Assembly: GCF_026725475.1 (NCBI RefSeq)
Contig: NZ_CP109967.1
Coordinates: 62,001-126,000, forward strand
From: Catenovulum adriaticum
GTDB lineage: Bacteria > Pseudomonadota > Gammaproteobacteria > Enterobacterales > Alteromonadaceae
Direction of reading: 5' to 3'
DNA: 64,000 bases
Of the stretch, positions 34,940-43,117 are shown piece after piece (position 1 is the stretch's first letter; every line of letters starts with the position of its first letter). The notes below the pieces were generated by a model, which saw only the letters and a list, made by a program, of their open reading frames with translations, was not told where the DNA came from and made no database searches. The position numbers and the translations under genes are program-made.

Positions 34940-37072
34940 TTAAAAGCCAACTTGGATCCCTAATTCAAAAGTGCGATCGGCACCCATCCAGCAATTGTCT
35001 GCGTCATAACAGGCACCCACAAAGCGTTTGTCAGTTAAATTACTTACGCTGCCGGTTATTTGCACATCATGATTTGCAAGTTTATAAGCCATAACCGCAT
35101 CTAACAATGTATAAGATGGGACGGTGTCGGTGTTATATTTATCTAATTGGCTTTTACCTACGTAGCGAGCACCACCACCTAACATTAAACCTTCGAGTGT
35201 ATTTGAAAAGTAGTAGTTAGCCCAAACAGAAGCCATTTCTTGAGCAACCCAAACGGGTGTTTTACCCACTAACTCCGGATCAAGTTTATCTTTAGTCACT
35301 TCCATATCTAAGTGAGTGTAATTAGTGGTTAGTATAAAGTCGTCTGTTATTTGCGTATTTAATTCAAATTCAAACCCTTTAGACTCTACTTCACCCGTTT
35401 GTGTTTTCAGTGCAAAATCAGGCGTATTCACCACAACATTTTGTTTGGTGATAATAAAATAAGCACTAGAAAAAGTGAGTGAATTATCATCAGATTGGTA
35501 TTTTAAACCGAGTTCTTTTTGCTGAGCTGTAGTTGGTTTAAAGGTTTCATTCGTGACCGAATCTACTCCCGATGCTGGTTCAAATGACTCAGAGTAATTT
35601 ATGTAAGGGCGCAAACCAGATTCAAAGTTGTACATTGCTGCAATTCGTCCAGAAAACTGATCCTGGTCTATTTTTGTATTACTGCCGTATTCGCTACCGT
35701 TATAAACATTATCGGCTTTGTCTTGACTGTTAAATTTATCAAAGCGTGCATTTAATATAACCGAAAGCTTACTAAATTTAATTTCGTCTTGTGCGTATAA
35801 CCCTTTTTGTTGAATGTTGATATCATGCGCTTCTGAATAAAAATCAATGGGCAATTGGGTAATATCTAGTAAATCATGATTAGGATTAGATAAATCGATG
35901 GAAGCCGTTTGTGTGCCTAGCGTATCTTGATAATTTACATCAGATTCTGAATCTTGATAATCGAAACCAAATAACAAATGATGGGTGACGTCGCCAGTAT
36001 TAATTAAACCTGCCAATTGATTATCGAGCACAAAACCTTCTATATTCTCATTTGTGCGATATGCTGAGCGGGTTAATGTTTGTTGATCGTCAGCTAAGCC
36101 ATTATTGTACAGGTTGCGCTGTTCGCCATGCGCATCGGTAAATCTAAATTTTTGTAAAAAAGTCCAGCCGCTTTCAAATTGATGGTTTAGTTTATACCCC
36201 AACATCAATACTTCTCGTTCAAAGTGGTTCCAATTTTTATCACCAGCATAGGCATCAGACGCGAGTTTGCCATAAGGTGCAGAATAAAGCGTTCCTACGG
36301 CTGGCAAGGGAGTAGAAGGCACCATTTTAGGATCGTTTTGATAATAAGCATTTAAACTTAAACTGGTTTGCTCAGACAAATTTAAAGTGACTGTAGGGGC
36401 AATTGTTATTCTTTCATTTTCAGTTGTAACTTGCTGACCATCTCGCTTTTTGCCTAATAATACTAAACGGTAATCTAGTTGTTGATGAAGTTGACCGCTT
36501 ATGTCTGCGCCTAATTCTAACATCCCGTGGGAGCCGATAGTGGCTCGTACCATGGCTTGTTCTGAGCCAGTAGGATATTTTGCTACTTGATTAACTAAGC
36601 CGCCCGGAGGGACTAAACCGTAAAGCGATGAGGCAGGCCCTTTTAAAACCTCGATTGATTCAGTGGCAAATGCATCCACTTGAGGATATAAATTCCACAA
36701 ATTATTTGTTAATAATGGCAAGCCATCATAAAAGCTTTGGTACGTGTCAAAACCGCGCATATTAAATTGGTCGAATATGGTAATACTGGCTCGGCTTTCG
36801 GTGGTCACACCTGAAACATACCTTAATGCTTTTGTCACAGAATCAGCTTGGCGCTGGTTGAGCAATGCTTGATCAAGTACGGAAACACTAACCGGCGAAT
36901 TAATTGGGCTTAGCGTAGATTTAGTGGCGGTGCTGCGATAAGACGCTTGGCCAATGACGTCGATGCGTTCAATTTCGTTTTCAGAGTTTTGTTCGGCTGC
37001 ATAACCGACTTGACATATTTGAGCTACGCTCACCGCTAAAATAGCTTTATTGAAGGTATTTAAATATTTCAT
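34940..37072 (-). CDS. TonB-dependent siderophore receptor
   Basis: A 710-aa outer-membrane receptor of the ferric-siderophore type. A signal peptide ends near GYAA (26), a TonB-box-like ERIDVIG follows, then the plug (about 50-165) with SPVSVSVLDQALLNQRQADSV, YGLVPPGGLVNQV, and a barrel ending in FELGIQVGF. Plug signatures resemble ferrichrome/ferrioxamine receptors. A good Fur box lies 92 bp upstream, which supports iron-repressed expression. The PepSY protein follows. The actual siderophore cannot be read from sequence. Confidence 0.93.
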   Translation of the reverse strand: MKYLNTFNKAILAVSVAQICQVGYAAEQNSENEIERIDVIGQASYRSTATKSTLSPINSPVSVSVLDQALLNQRQADSVTKALRYVSGVTTESRASITIFDQFNMRGFDTYQSFYDGLPLLTNNLWNLYPQVDAFATESIEVLKGPASSLYGLVPPGGLVNQVAKYPTGSEQAMVRATIGSHGMLELGADISGQLHQQLDYRLVLLGKKRDGQQVTTENERITIAPTVTLNLSEQTSLSLNAYYQNDPKMVPSTPLPAVGTLYSAPYGKLASDAYAGDKNWNHFEREVLMLGYKLNHQFESGWTFLQKFRFTDAHGEQRNLYNNGLADDQQTLTRSAYRTNENIEGFVLDNQLAGLINTGDVTHHLLFGFDYQDSESDVNYQDTLGTQTASIDLSNPNHDLLDITQLPIDFYSEAHDINIQQKGLYAQDEIKFSKLSVILNARFDKFNSQDKADNVYNGSEYGSNTKIDQDQFSGRIAAMYNFESGLRPYINYSESFEPASGVDSVTNETFKPTTAQQKELGLKYQSDDNSLTFSSAYFIITKQNVVVNTPDFALKTQTGEVESKGFEFELNTQITDDFILTTNYTHLDMEVTKDKLDPELVGKTPVWVAQEMASVWANYYFSNTLEGLMLGGGARYVGKSQLDKYNTDTVPSYTLLDAVMAYKLANHDVQITGSVSNLTDKRFVGACYDADNCWMGADRTFELGIQVGF

Positions 37073-37162
37073 CGAATTTCCTGATTACACGGCAACACAA
37101 AGCATTAACTGCCAAAAGTCGAACTCGCGTTTTTACTAAGATATTTACACGGTAATATTAAC

Positions 37163-37181
37163 GTTAATGATAATTGTTATC
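37163..37181 (-). promoter_or_regulatory. Fur box
   Basis: GTTAATGATAATTGTTATC matches 16 of 19 positions of the classical Fur consensus GATAATGATAATCATTATC. It lies upstream of the TonB siderophore receptor, so iron-responsive repression is expected. Confidence 0.8.
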
Positions 37182-37420
37182 AAGCGCATTTGAGTTAAAA
37201 GACTGTAGGTCATTAAATATTAATAAACTTTAATTTCAATTTTAATCATCAACTTTGAATTAAAATGCCCAACTGAAAATCAAAAATAAAATATTAAATT
37301 TATATACAAATAAAATGGCTTGTGTTAATTTTTAATCCATACAACATGAGAGAGTCCATTAAATGATGTGATAATTGCTCGTTAACTTGCCATTGCTTTA
37401 GTGAGTGGTTTTTCTCGAAT

Positions 37421-37439
37421 GTATACTATATTTGCAAAC
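37421..37439 (+). promoter_or_regulatory. Operator-like element upstream of GH29
   Basis: GTATACTATATTTGCAAAC resembles the reverse complement of the TonB-receptor operator region (TGTATAGTATATTGTCAAC), with a one-base length difference. It lies 27 bp before the start codon. It could be a diverged agar-regulon site or a LacI-type half palindrome; evidence is weak. Confidence 0.3.
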
Positions 37440-37465
37440 GATTAAATTTAAATGGGGTTCGAACC

Positions 37466-38983
37466 ATGAAGCATATTAAACTTGGAACACAGGTATTCGC
37501 GACGGTTGCTAGCGCATTGTTAGTTGCGTCTTGCAGTAAAACGCATTCCACGCCCAGTGAACCACAAGCTAACAAATCGAATAAGTTAACAGCTGAGTAT
37601 CAAGCAAATTGGGCTTCGGTAAAACAGCATCAAACACCACAATGGTTTTTAGATGCCAAATTTGGCATTTATTTTCATTGGGGGCCTTACTCAGTGCCTG
37701 CCCATAAAACCGAATGGTATTCAATTTGGATGTACAGAGAAGGTCATCCGATTCGTGAATATCATGAAAAAACATATGGTTCGTTAGATAAATTTGGCTA
37801 TAAAGATTTTATTCCCATGTTTACCGGTGAGCATTTTGATGCCCAAGAATGGGCGGCTTTATTTAAACAAGCAGGTGCCGAATTTGCGGGCCCAGTTACT
37901 GAACATGCGGATGGTTTTGCCATGTGGGATAGTGACTTAACACGCTGGAATGCTAAAGACATGGGGCCTAAAAAAGATATTGTGGGTGAAATGTCAAAAG
38001 CGATAAAAGCGCAAGATATGAAGTTTATTGCTACTTTTCATCATCAGTGGAAGTATGCATGGTATCCGACTTGGGATGAAAATACAGACGCAGGTCAAGC
38101 CGAGTTTGCAGACTTATATGGCCCTAAAGTACCCGAAGGTACTTTTGTGATGGCGGATAAACCGACTAATCCACTGCCAGATAAACAATTTAACCAAGAC
38201 TGGTTAGCAAGAGTAGTTGAAGTGGTTGACAAGTACCAACCGGATCTTGTGTATTTTGATAATAAAATGGATATTATTGACGAAAAAACACGGCTTAAAT
38301 TTTTAAGTTATTACTACAACCACGCGGATAAAAATGACCAAGAGGTTGTTGTCACTTATAAATTCCACGATTTGGAACCAGGTTCTGCGGTATTAGATTT
38401 AGAACGTGCACGTATGAGCGATACTAAGTCATTTCCTTGGTTAACGGATGATTCAATTGATTGGGATTCTTGGTCACATACGAGTGAACCCAATTACAAA
38501 TCAAGTAATCGTTTAATTGATTTTTTAGTTGATGTCGTGAGTAAAAATGGTCGAGTCCTATTAAATATTACCCCAACGGCGCAAGGTAAAATTTTACCTC
38601 CGGTTAGAAAGCGCCTAACAGAAATGGGCCAATGGCTTAATCAAAACGGTGAAGCTATTTATGGCACAAGCCCTTGGACAATTTATGGCGAAGGCCCAGC
38701 AGAAGTTGTTGAGGGGCACTTAAGCGAACGCCAAAACAAAGACAATACCGAAAAAGATATTCGTTTTACCACAAAAGGTGATGCGCTTTATGCAATTGTA
38801 TTAGATTGGCCAACTGAACCAGTAAAAATTCGTTCATTACGCACATTAGATAAAGCGATTAAGTCGGTTTCTTTATTGGGAAGTGACGAAAAAATTCAAT
38901 GGCGTCAAACCGATGAAGGCTTAATTATTGAACCGCCTACTCAACAGATAGGTAAGCACGCATTTGCATTTAAATTAAAGTAG
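37466..38983 (+). CDS. GH29 lipoprotein: alpha-L-fucosidase or alpha-L-galactosidase
   Basis: A 505-aa glycoside hydrolase of family 29. A lipoprotein signal ends VASC (Cys23). The catalytic barrel begins QWFLDAKFGIYFHWGPYSVP (about 59-78), with substrate-binding FHHQWK near 191, and the likely nucleophile is Asp265 in DLVYFDNKMD. A C-terminal beta-sandwich follows (about 400-505). Family members hydrolyse alpha-L-fucosides, but one GH29 from a porphyran locus acts on alpha-L-galactosides. With agar genes nearby and a sulfatase directly downstream, removal of terminal L-galactose from porphyran-type oligosaccharides is a reasonable hypothesis; fucoidan is the alternative. Start choice is clear. 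Confidence 0.9.
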   Translation: MKHIKLGTQVFATVASALLVASCSKTHSTPSEPQANKSNKLTAEYQANWASVKQHQTPQWFLDAKFGIYFHWGPYSVPAHKTEWYSIWMYREGHPIREYHEKTYGSLDKFGYKDFIPMFTGEHFDAQEWAALFKQAGAEFAGPVTEHADGFAMWDSDLTRWNAKDMGPKKDIVGEMSKAIKAQDMKFIATFHHQWKYAWYPTWDENTDAGQAEFADLYGPKVPEGTFVMADKPTNPLPDKQFNQDWLARVVEVVDKYQPDLVYFDNKMDIIDEKTRLKFLSYYYNHADKNDQEVVVTYKFHDLEPGSAVLDLERARMSDTKSFPWLTDDSIDWDSWSHTSEPNYKSSNRLIDFLVDVVSKNGRVLLNITPTAQGKILPPVRKRLTEMGQWLNQNGEAIYGTSPWTIYGEGPAEVVEGHLSERQNKDNTEKDIRFTTKGDALYAIVLDWPTEPVKIRSLRTLDKAIKSVSLLGSDEKIQWRQTDEGLIIEPPTQQIGKHAFAFKLK

Positions 38984-39032
38984 TTCAATGACTTATCCTA
39001 TCAGAATCAGTTATTAAACGAATACAACTTCA

Positions 39033-39063
39033 CAAGGTGTCCTAGATAGGCTAAGACACCTTG
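39033..39063 (+). terminator. Hairpin between GH29 and sulfatase genes
   Basis: CAAGGTGTC (39033-39041) and GACACCTTG (39055-39063) pair perfectly, with CCTA/TAGG pairing in between. Only a weak T-rich tail (ATACCTTTCTTT) follows, so it may be a leaky terminator. Confidence 0.5.
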
Positions 39064-39135
39064 ATACCTTTCTTTACAGCGCCATTACAATAATTTGTTG
39101 CAATCACTAAAGTGGTAGGTTAATTTGTCTTTAAC

Positions 39136-39155
39136 TATTGTTAACAATTGACCAT
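39136..39155. promoter_or_regulatory. Candidate agar-regulon operator overlapping sulfatase start
   Basis: TATTGTTAACAATTGACCAT has the perfectly palindromic core ATTGTTAACAAT. It ends one base before the sulfatase ATG (39157), so a bound regulator would also cover the translation start region. Confidence 0.5.
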
Positions 39156-39156
39156 T

Positions 39157-40866
39157 ATGAAGACGATTTATATTTCATTTCTCACTTTGTTGTGTGCTGT
39201 CATTTCTACGAATGGCTATAGCGCCGAACAACGCCCTAATATTTTAATTATTTTATCTGATGACGCTGGATATACCGACATTGGTAGTTTTGGCGGTGAA
39301 ATCGATACGCCTAATTTAGATCAACTCGCGAATGAAGGTATGCGATTTAGCCAACTTTATAGTAATGCGAGGTGTAGCCCAACTCGAGCTACATTATTGA
39401 CTGGCGTTGACGCAGCACATGTTGGTTTTGGTGGCGGCGTTGTGGGTGACTGGATGCGAGAATTTCCGTTTGAAGCTCACAGAGGTCGTTTGCCTTACAC
39501 TCAACCGCTAATATCAGAGTTACTAGCAGGTAACGGCTATCAAACGATGATAGTTGGCAAATGGCATTTAGGAGGCAGTTATATTAAACAGAATCCTAAA
39601 CAAATGTCAGCATATTGGGAAAAGACGCATCCGGGCATGAAGTTAACGCAGGCTGAAATGGAGCAAGAATATTTAGCGCTACCCCCACAAAGAGGCTTCC
39701 AAGAGAGTTTTGTTTTTCATGGTGCACAAGGCAATTTATTTTTTACCCCAGGTGATAAACACAATTACTATGAAGGGAATAAAAAAGCCAACATTCAATA
39801 CGATAGTCACTATACAATGCGTTGCTATACCAATAACGCGTTTAACAAAAAGCGCTATGGCGGTTGTGACGGTCAGTCAGGTAAAGCATTTTATGCAACC
39901 GACGGTATGACCGACAGAGCCATTGAAATGATTAAAGATGCTTCTAAAGATCCTAAACCTTTCTTTATGTATGCCGCGTACCGTGCTCCGCATAAACCCT
40001 TGCAAGCCCCTGAATCTTTAGTGCAAAAATATTTAAAGCGATATGCTGATTTACAAAAAGTGGCAGATGATCGCCATCAAGGGCTAATTAATGCTGGCTT
40101 GTTTTCTGAACAAGCTAAAATTGTAAATAATAATGGTATGTGGACGCACCAAGATAAAGACAAAATTGAAAAGTTTCGGCTTCAGTCAGCGATACATGCT
40201 GCCATGATGGAAAAAATTGACGATAATGTCGGCAAATTAATTCAGAGCTTAAAAGATACTGGGGAATATAAAAATACGCTGATTTTTTATTTATCAGATA
40301 ATGGCGCTGCTTCACATATTGGTGATTTAATGAATTCACCATATCGAGGCGTTAAAGCACTCCTTTGGGAAGGGGGAGCGCGTGCACATGCTATTGCGGC
40401 TTGGCCTGAGGTGATTAAACCTAATACCATATCTGACGATTTAGTTTGGGTTGGCGATATCGTGCCGACGCTACTTAATATTACAGATACTCAATTTCCA
40501 GCAACATTTCGTGAAACCCAGCCCAGAAAACCAGATGGCAGAGATGTGGCGGGTATACTTAAAGGTGAAAAGTTAGCGCCACCTGAAGCGATTTTCTTTA
40601 ATGATAAAGGCCAGCAAAGTGTAATCTATCAAGGCCGTTGGAAGTTATTAATTGAGCCTGGTTGGTATTTGCAAACGCTGGCAAAACCCGGCATTGTTAA
40701 AGCGCTTTATGATTTGCATAATGATCCAGGCGAAACAACAAATTTAGCTGATTCTAAGCCTGATTTAGTTAAAAAATTAGAAGTTATGTGTGAAAAATGG
40801 AAAGCTGAAAATAAAATTGTGGATTATGCAAAACGCATAAAATTAAAACCAAAAGACCCTTATTAA
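39157..40866 (+). CDS. S1-family sulfatase (formylglycine type)
   Basis: A 569-aa exported arylsulfatase-like enzyme. The signal peptide ends near YSA (residues 1-23). The formylglycine motif CSPTRATLLTG places the modified Cys at 73; metal ligands lie in LSDDAGYTD (Asp35/36) and FYLSDNGAASH. VGKWHLGG and YRAPHKPLQAP are other conserved family blocks. Cys-type FGly requires an anSME or FGE maturase, which is not in this window. It follows the GH29 gene, suggesting removal of sulfate from algal galactan or fucan before or after glycosidase action. The ATG at 39157 lacks a good ribosome site; a TTG at 39148 would add three residues. Confidence 0.93.
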   Translation: MKTIYISFLTLLCAVISTNGYSAEQRPNILIILSDDAGYTDIGSFGGEIDTPNLDQLANEGMRFSQLYSNARCSPTRATLLTGVDAAHVGFGGGVVGDWMREFPFEAHRGRLPYTQPLISELLAGNGYQTMIVGKWHLGGSYIKQNPKQMSAYWEKTHPGMKLTQAEMEQEYLALPPQRGFQESFVFHGAQGNLFFTPGDKHNYYEGNKKANIQYDSHYTMRCYTNNAFNKKRYGGCDGQSGKAFYATDGMTDRAIEMIKDASKDPKPFFMYAAYRAPHKPLQAPESLVQKYLKRYADLQKVADDRHQGLINAGLFSEQAKIVNNNGMWTHQDKDKIEKFRLQSAIHAAMMEKIDDNVGKLIQSLKDTGEYKNTLIFYLSDNGAASHIGDLMNSPYRGVKALLWEGGARAHAIAAWPEVIKPNTISDDLVWVGDIVPTLLNITDTQFPATFRETQPRKPDGRDVAGILKGEKLAPPEAIFFNDKGQQSVIYQGRWKLLIEPGWYLQTLAKPGIVKALYDLHNDPGETTNLADSKPDLVKKLEVMCEKWKAENKIVDYAKRIKLKPKDPY

Positions 40867-40956
40867 CCCAAGTTTTGGATAACCTGTACTTTAAATAAGG
40901 TGATTTGAATAATGTTAGCTGAATAACAAAAGTTAACTCAGATTATGAATTAAAAT

Positions 40957-40986
40957 AATAACGCCACAAACGTGGCGTTATTTAAT
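40957..40986. terminator. Bidirectional terminator
   Basis: Perfect 11-bp arms AATAACGCCAC (40957-40967) and GTGGCGTTATT (40972-40982) with loop AAAC, between the convergent sulfatase and VCBS lipoprotein genes, with A/T runs at both sides. Confidence 0.8.
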
Positions 40987-41054
40987 CTATTATCAGTTTT
41001 TACGTTTAACGGTATTAATTCAGCTCATACTGTTACTAACATAAAATCATAGAG

Positions 41055-42473
41055 TTACTCTTTAGCTTGCTCAACGACCACTACTTCGTTGGTATTTGAA
41101 TGATAAGGTGATGCATCGTTAGTGCTTTCAAGTGTTGCATCAACATCATAACTTTCAAAGTTATCTTCATATACAATCACTGTGCCCGCAATATCTGAAT
41201 AAATTTTAATATCATCAAGATAAAAAGCAGTCGGGACGGTCGCGTCATTATCGCCTATTTTGAAACTTAAATATTGTAAGCCGTCTTTAGTTAACGATAA
41301 ATCAGTTGAAGCTGCAGAAAATGCATCTGTAGTGACCGGTGTACCGTTAATACTAGCAGTGATAATAGGCTGTACTGTGTCTGATGCATTGCTTGCATCC
41401 CAGGTAAATTCTACGTTAACCCACTCATCGCCGGTGAATGTTGCTGCAACATCAATATCGTCTTGGTTACGAATTTGATAAGTCCCTTCATTCATTCTTA
41501 ATTCAATTAAGTCTTTACCCGTACTGACGGAACTACCGTATAACCCAATGTACGCATCTTTAAAGTCAGTATCAGTGTCATTTGGGTTGTTATTTTGTGC
41601 GCCTGCTTCTTTTTTAAATGAAAGCGTTAATTTACCGACTTGAAGTGGATCGATATCTTGATCGGCCAGTTTTAATCTTAGCTCACCGGTATCGCTGTCT
41701 TTCGTATCGGTTAATTTAGCCACTTTGCTAACGGCTGAGCTAGACGCAGAACCGGTAATGGTAATCACAATTGAGCTGGTGGTACCGTCGGCTGATTCAA
41801 TTTCAATGGTATCTGTAAGGGTATCTCCTTCAGAGACTAAACCTGATACATCGGTATTGCTGGTGGTTAAGGTATAAACCCAAGCCCCATTGTCATCAAT
41901 TGAAAAAGTACCATAGCTGCTGGCTTGGCTAACTTGGCTTACCAAGGTGGCTTCACCTGAATCTGGATCGATAATTGTCACAGTGCCTGTCACATCATCG
42001 CTAGTATCGTTTTCGATAGTTTTAGCTTGTTCACCACCAAATGTTGCAGGCGTATTAGTTGGGTCAACACCCGTTATCGTGATGGTGATGGTTGAGCTTG
42101 TACCATCAGCAGATGTCACATTGATGGTATCTGTTAAGGTATCACTTGGGCTAGTTAAGCCGACAACGGCGCTTTTACTGGTATCGAGTGCATACGTCCA
42201 ATCACCATTTTCTTCAACTGAAAATGTGCCATAAGTGGTTGAAGTAGCAGATTGTGACGTGGCTTTGGCTTCACCTTCATCAACGTCGTTAATCACTAAT
42301 GAGCCTGCAATGTTAGTGGTAGCGTCGCTAGATAATTCACCCGTTATATCACCTGAAATACTAGCTGGTGTATTTTCAGGTTCATCTGCACTATTGTCAT
42401 CATTCGTATCTAAACTACATGCTGAAAGTGAAAGTAGCATGCCTAATGTGATTAAGTTGGTTTTCATTTTCAT
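41055..42473 (-). CDS. VCBS-repeat lipoprotein with C-terminal lectin-like domain
   Basis: A 472-aa predicted surface lipoprotein (signal ends LSAC, Cys19, followed by an acidic linker). Two VCBS-type repeats occupy about 36-135 and 141-241, each with YGTFS, the WTYALDTS or WVYTLTTS strand and a SADGT(S/T)S turn. The remaining 230 residues form a beta-rich, concanavalin-like region (LTLSFKKEAG, DEWVNVEFTWD, FYLDDIKIY) resembling carbohydrate-binding modules of algal-polysaccharide proteins. No catalytic motif is apparent. Convergent with the sulfatase; it may capture glycans at the cell surface. Identity beyond the repeats is unknown. Confidence 0.75.
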   Translation of the reverse strand: MKMKTNLITLGMLLSLSACSLDTNDDNSADEPENTPASISGDITGELSSDATTNIAGSLVINDVDEGEAKATSQSATSTTYGTFSVEENGDWTYALDTSKSAVVGLTSPSDTLTDTINVTSADGTSSTITITITGVDPTNTPATFGGEQAKTIENDTSDDVTGTVTIIDPDSGEATLVSQVSQASSYGTFSIDDNGAWVYTLTTSNTDVSGLVSEGDTLTDTIEIESADGTTSSIVITITGSASSSAVSKVAKLTDTKDSDTGELRLKLADQDIDPLQVGKLTLSFKKEAGAQNNNPNDTDTDFKDAYIGLYGSSVSTGKDLIELRMNEGTYQIRNQDDIDVAATFTGDEWVNVEFTWDASNASDTVQPIITASINGTPVTTDAFSAASTDLSLTKDGLQYLSFKIGDNDATVPTAFYLDDIKIYSDIAGTVIVYEDNFESYDVDATLESTNDASPYHSNTNEVVVVEQAKE

Positions 42474-43117
42474 CGTTTTATCCCCTGGGTTGCTAGTCTA
42501 ATTTAGTCGGCTTAATTTACTTAACTTCAATTACTTAACGTTAATTACATTCCCTTTTTATTATTTTATTGTCTTACAATTTTTAATGGATAGCTTTAAC
42601 CTTGCTATCTAATTAGGTTCTTACTTTCATGTTTGTGAAATTAATAATGAGATAAAAATATAACAAAGGTTAAACAATAATCAAAGATGTTTTTTACAAT
42701 TAACTTGGTTTGTTGTAATTTAGGTTGTGTTAATTGGTAATACAATTTTTTTATTTTCAATGTTAAATTTATAAAATTCAATGTGTTGGGAATCGTTAAA
42801 TTGAAACTGAAAGTTGAAGTTATTAATCGCTATAATCAATGAATAGTTGATGTAAACATTGATTGTTCGGTTAAAATTAAGCACTAAAGCGTGTTGTTTA
42901 CATTTTTGTATAACAGAGATAGTTCGGGCGAAAGATTTTAATGTTTATTAATGAGTTTATTATTATTGGTTTTGCACTGGATTTTAGAATCAAAATTTAT
43001 GCTTTAATGCTCTGAACATACAGATATCAGAATTTAAAACAGGACAGTAAGAGCGCAAAATGCCTAATAAATAAAATTTAACCTAATTATTTGTAATTTA
43101 TACCTTTAAAACCGATC
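42474..43117. other. Gene-free region between VCBS lipoprotein and IS element
   Basis: AT-rich interval of about 640 bp holding the lipoprotein promoter. I see no reading frame, repeat, RNA gene or operator copy that I can support. Confidence 0.6.

Larger units (their letters stand above)
37073..37465. other. Divergent intergenic region with Fur box
   Basis: No gene. It contains the Fur box at 37163-37181 for the siderophore receptor and a GTATACTATATTTGCAAAC element at 37421-37439 just upstream of the GH29 gene. Confidence 0.6.

Noticed and set aside
42474..43117. Small genes or RNA in the gap before the IS element
   Set aside because: There is no frame with a ribosome site, no terminator-bounded transcript and no tRNA-like fold that I could support.
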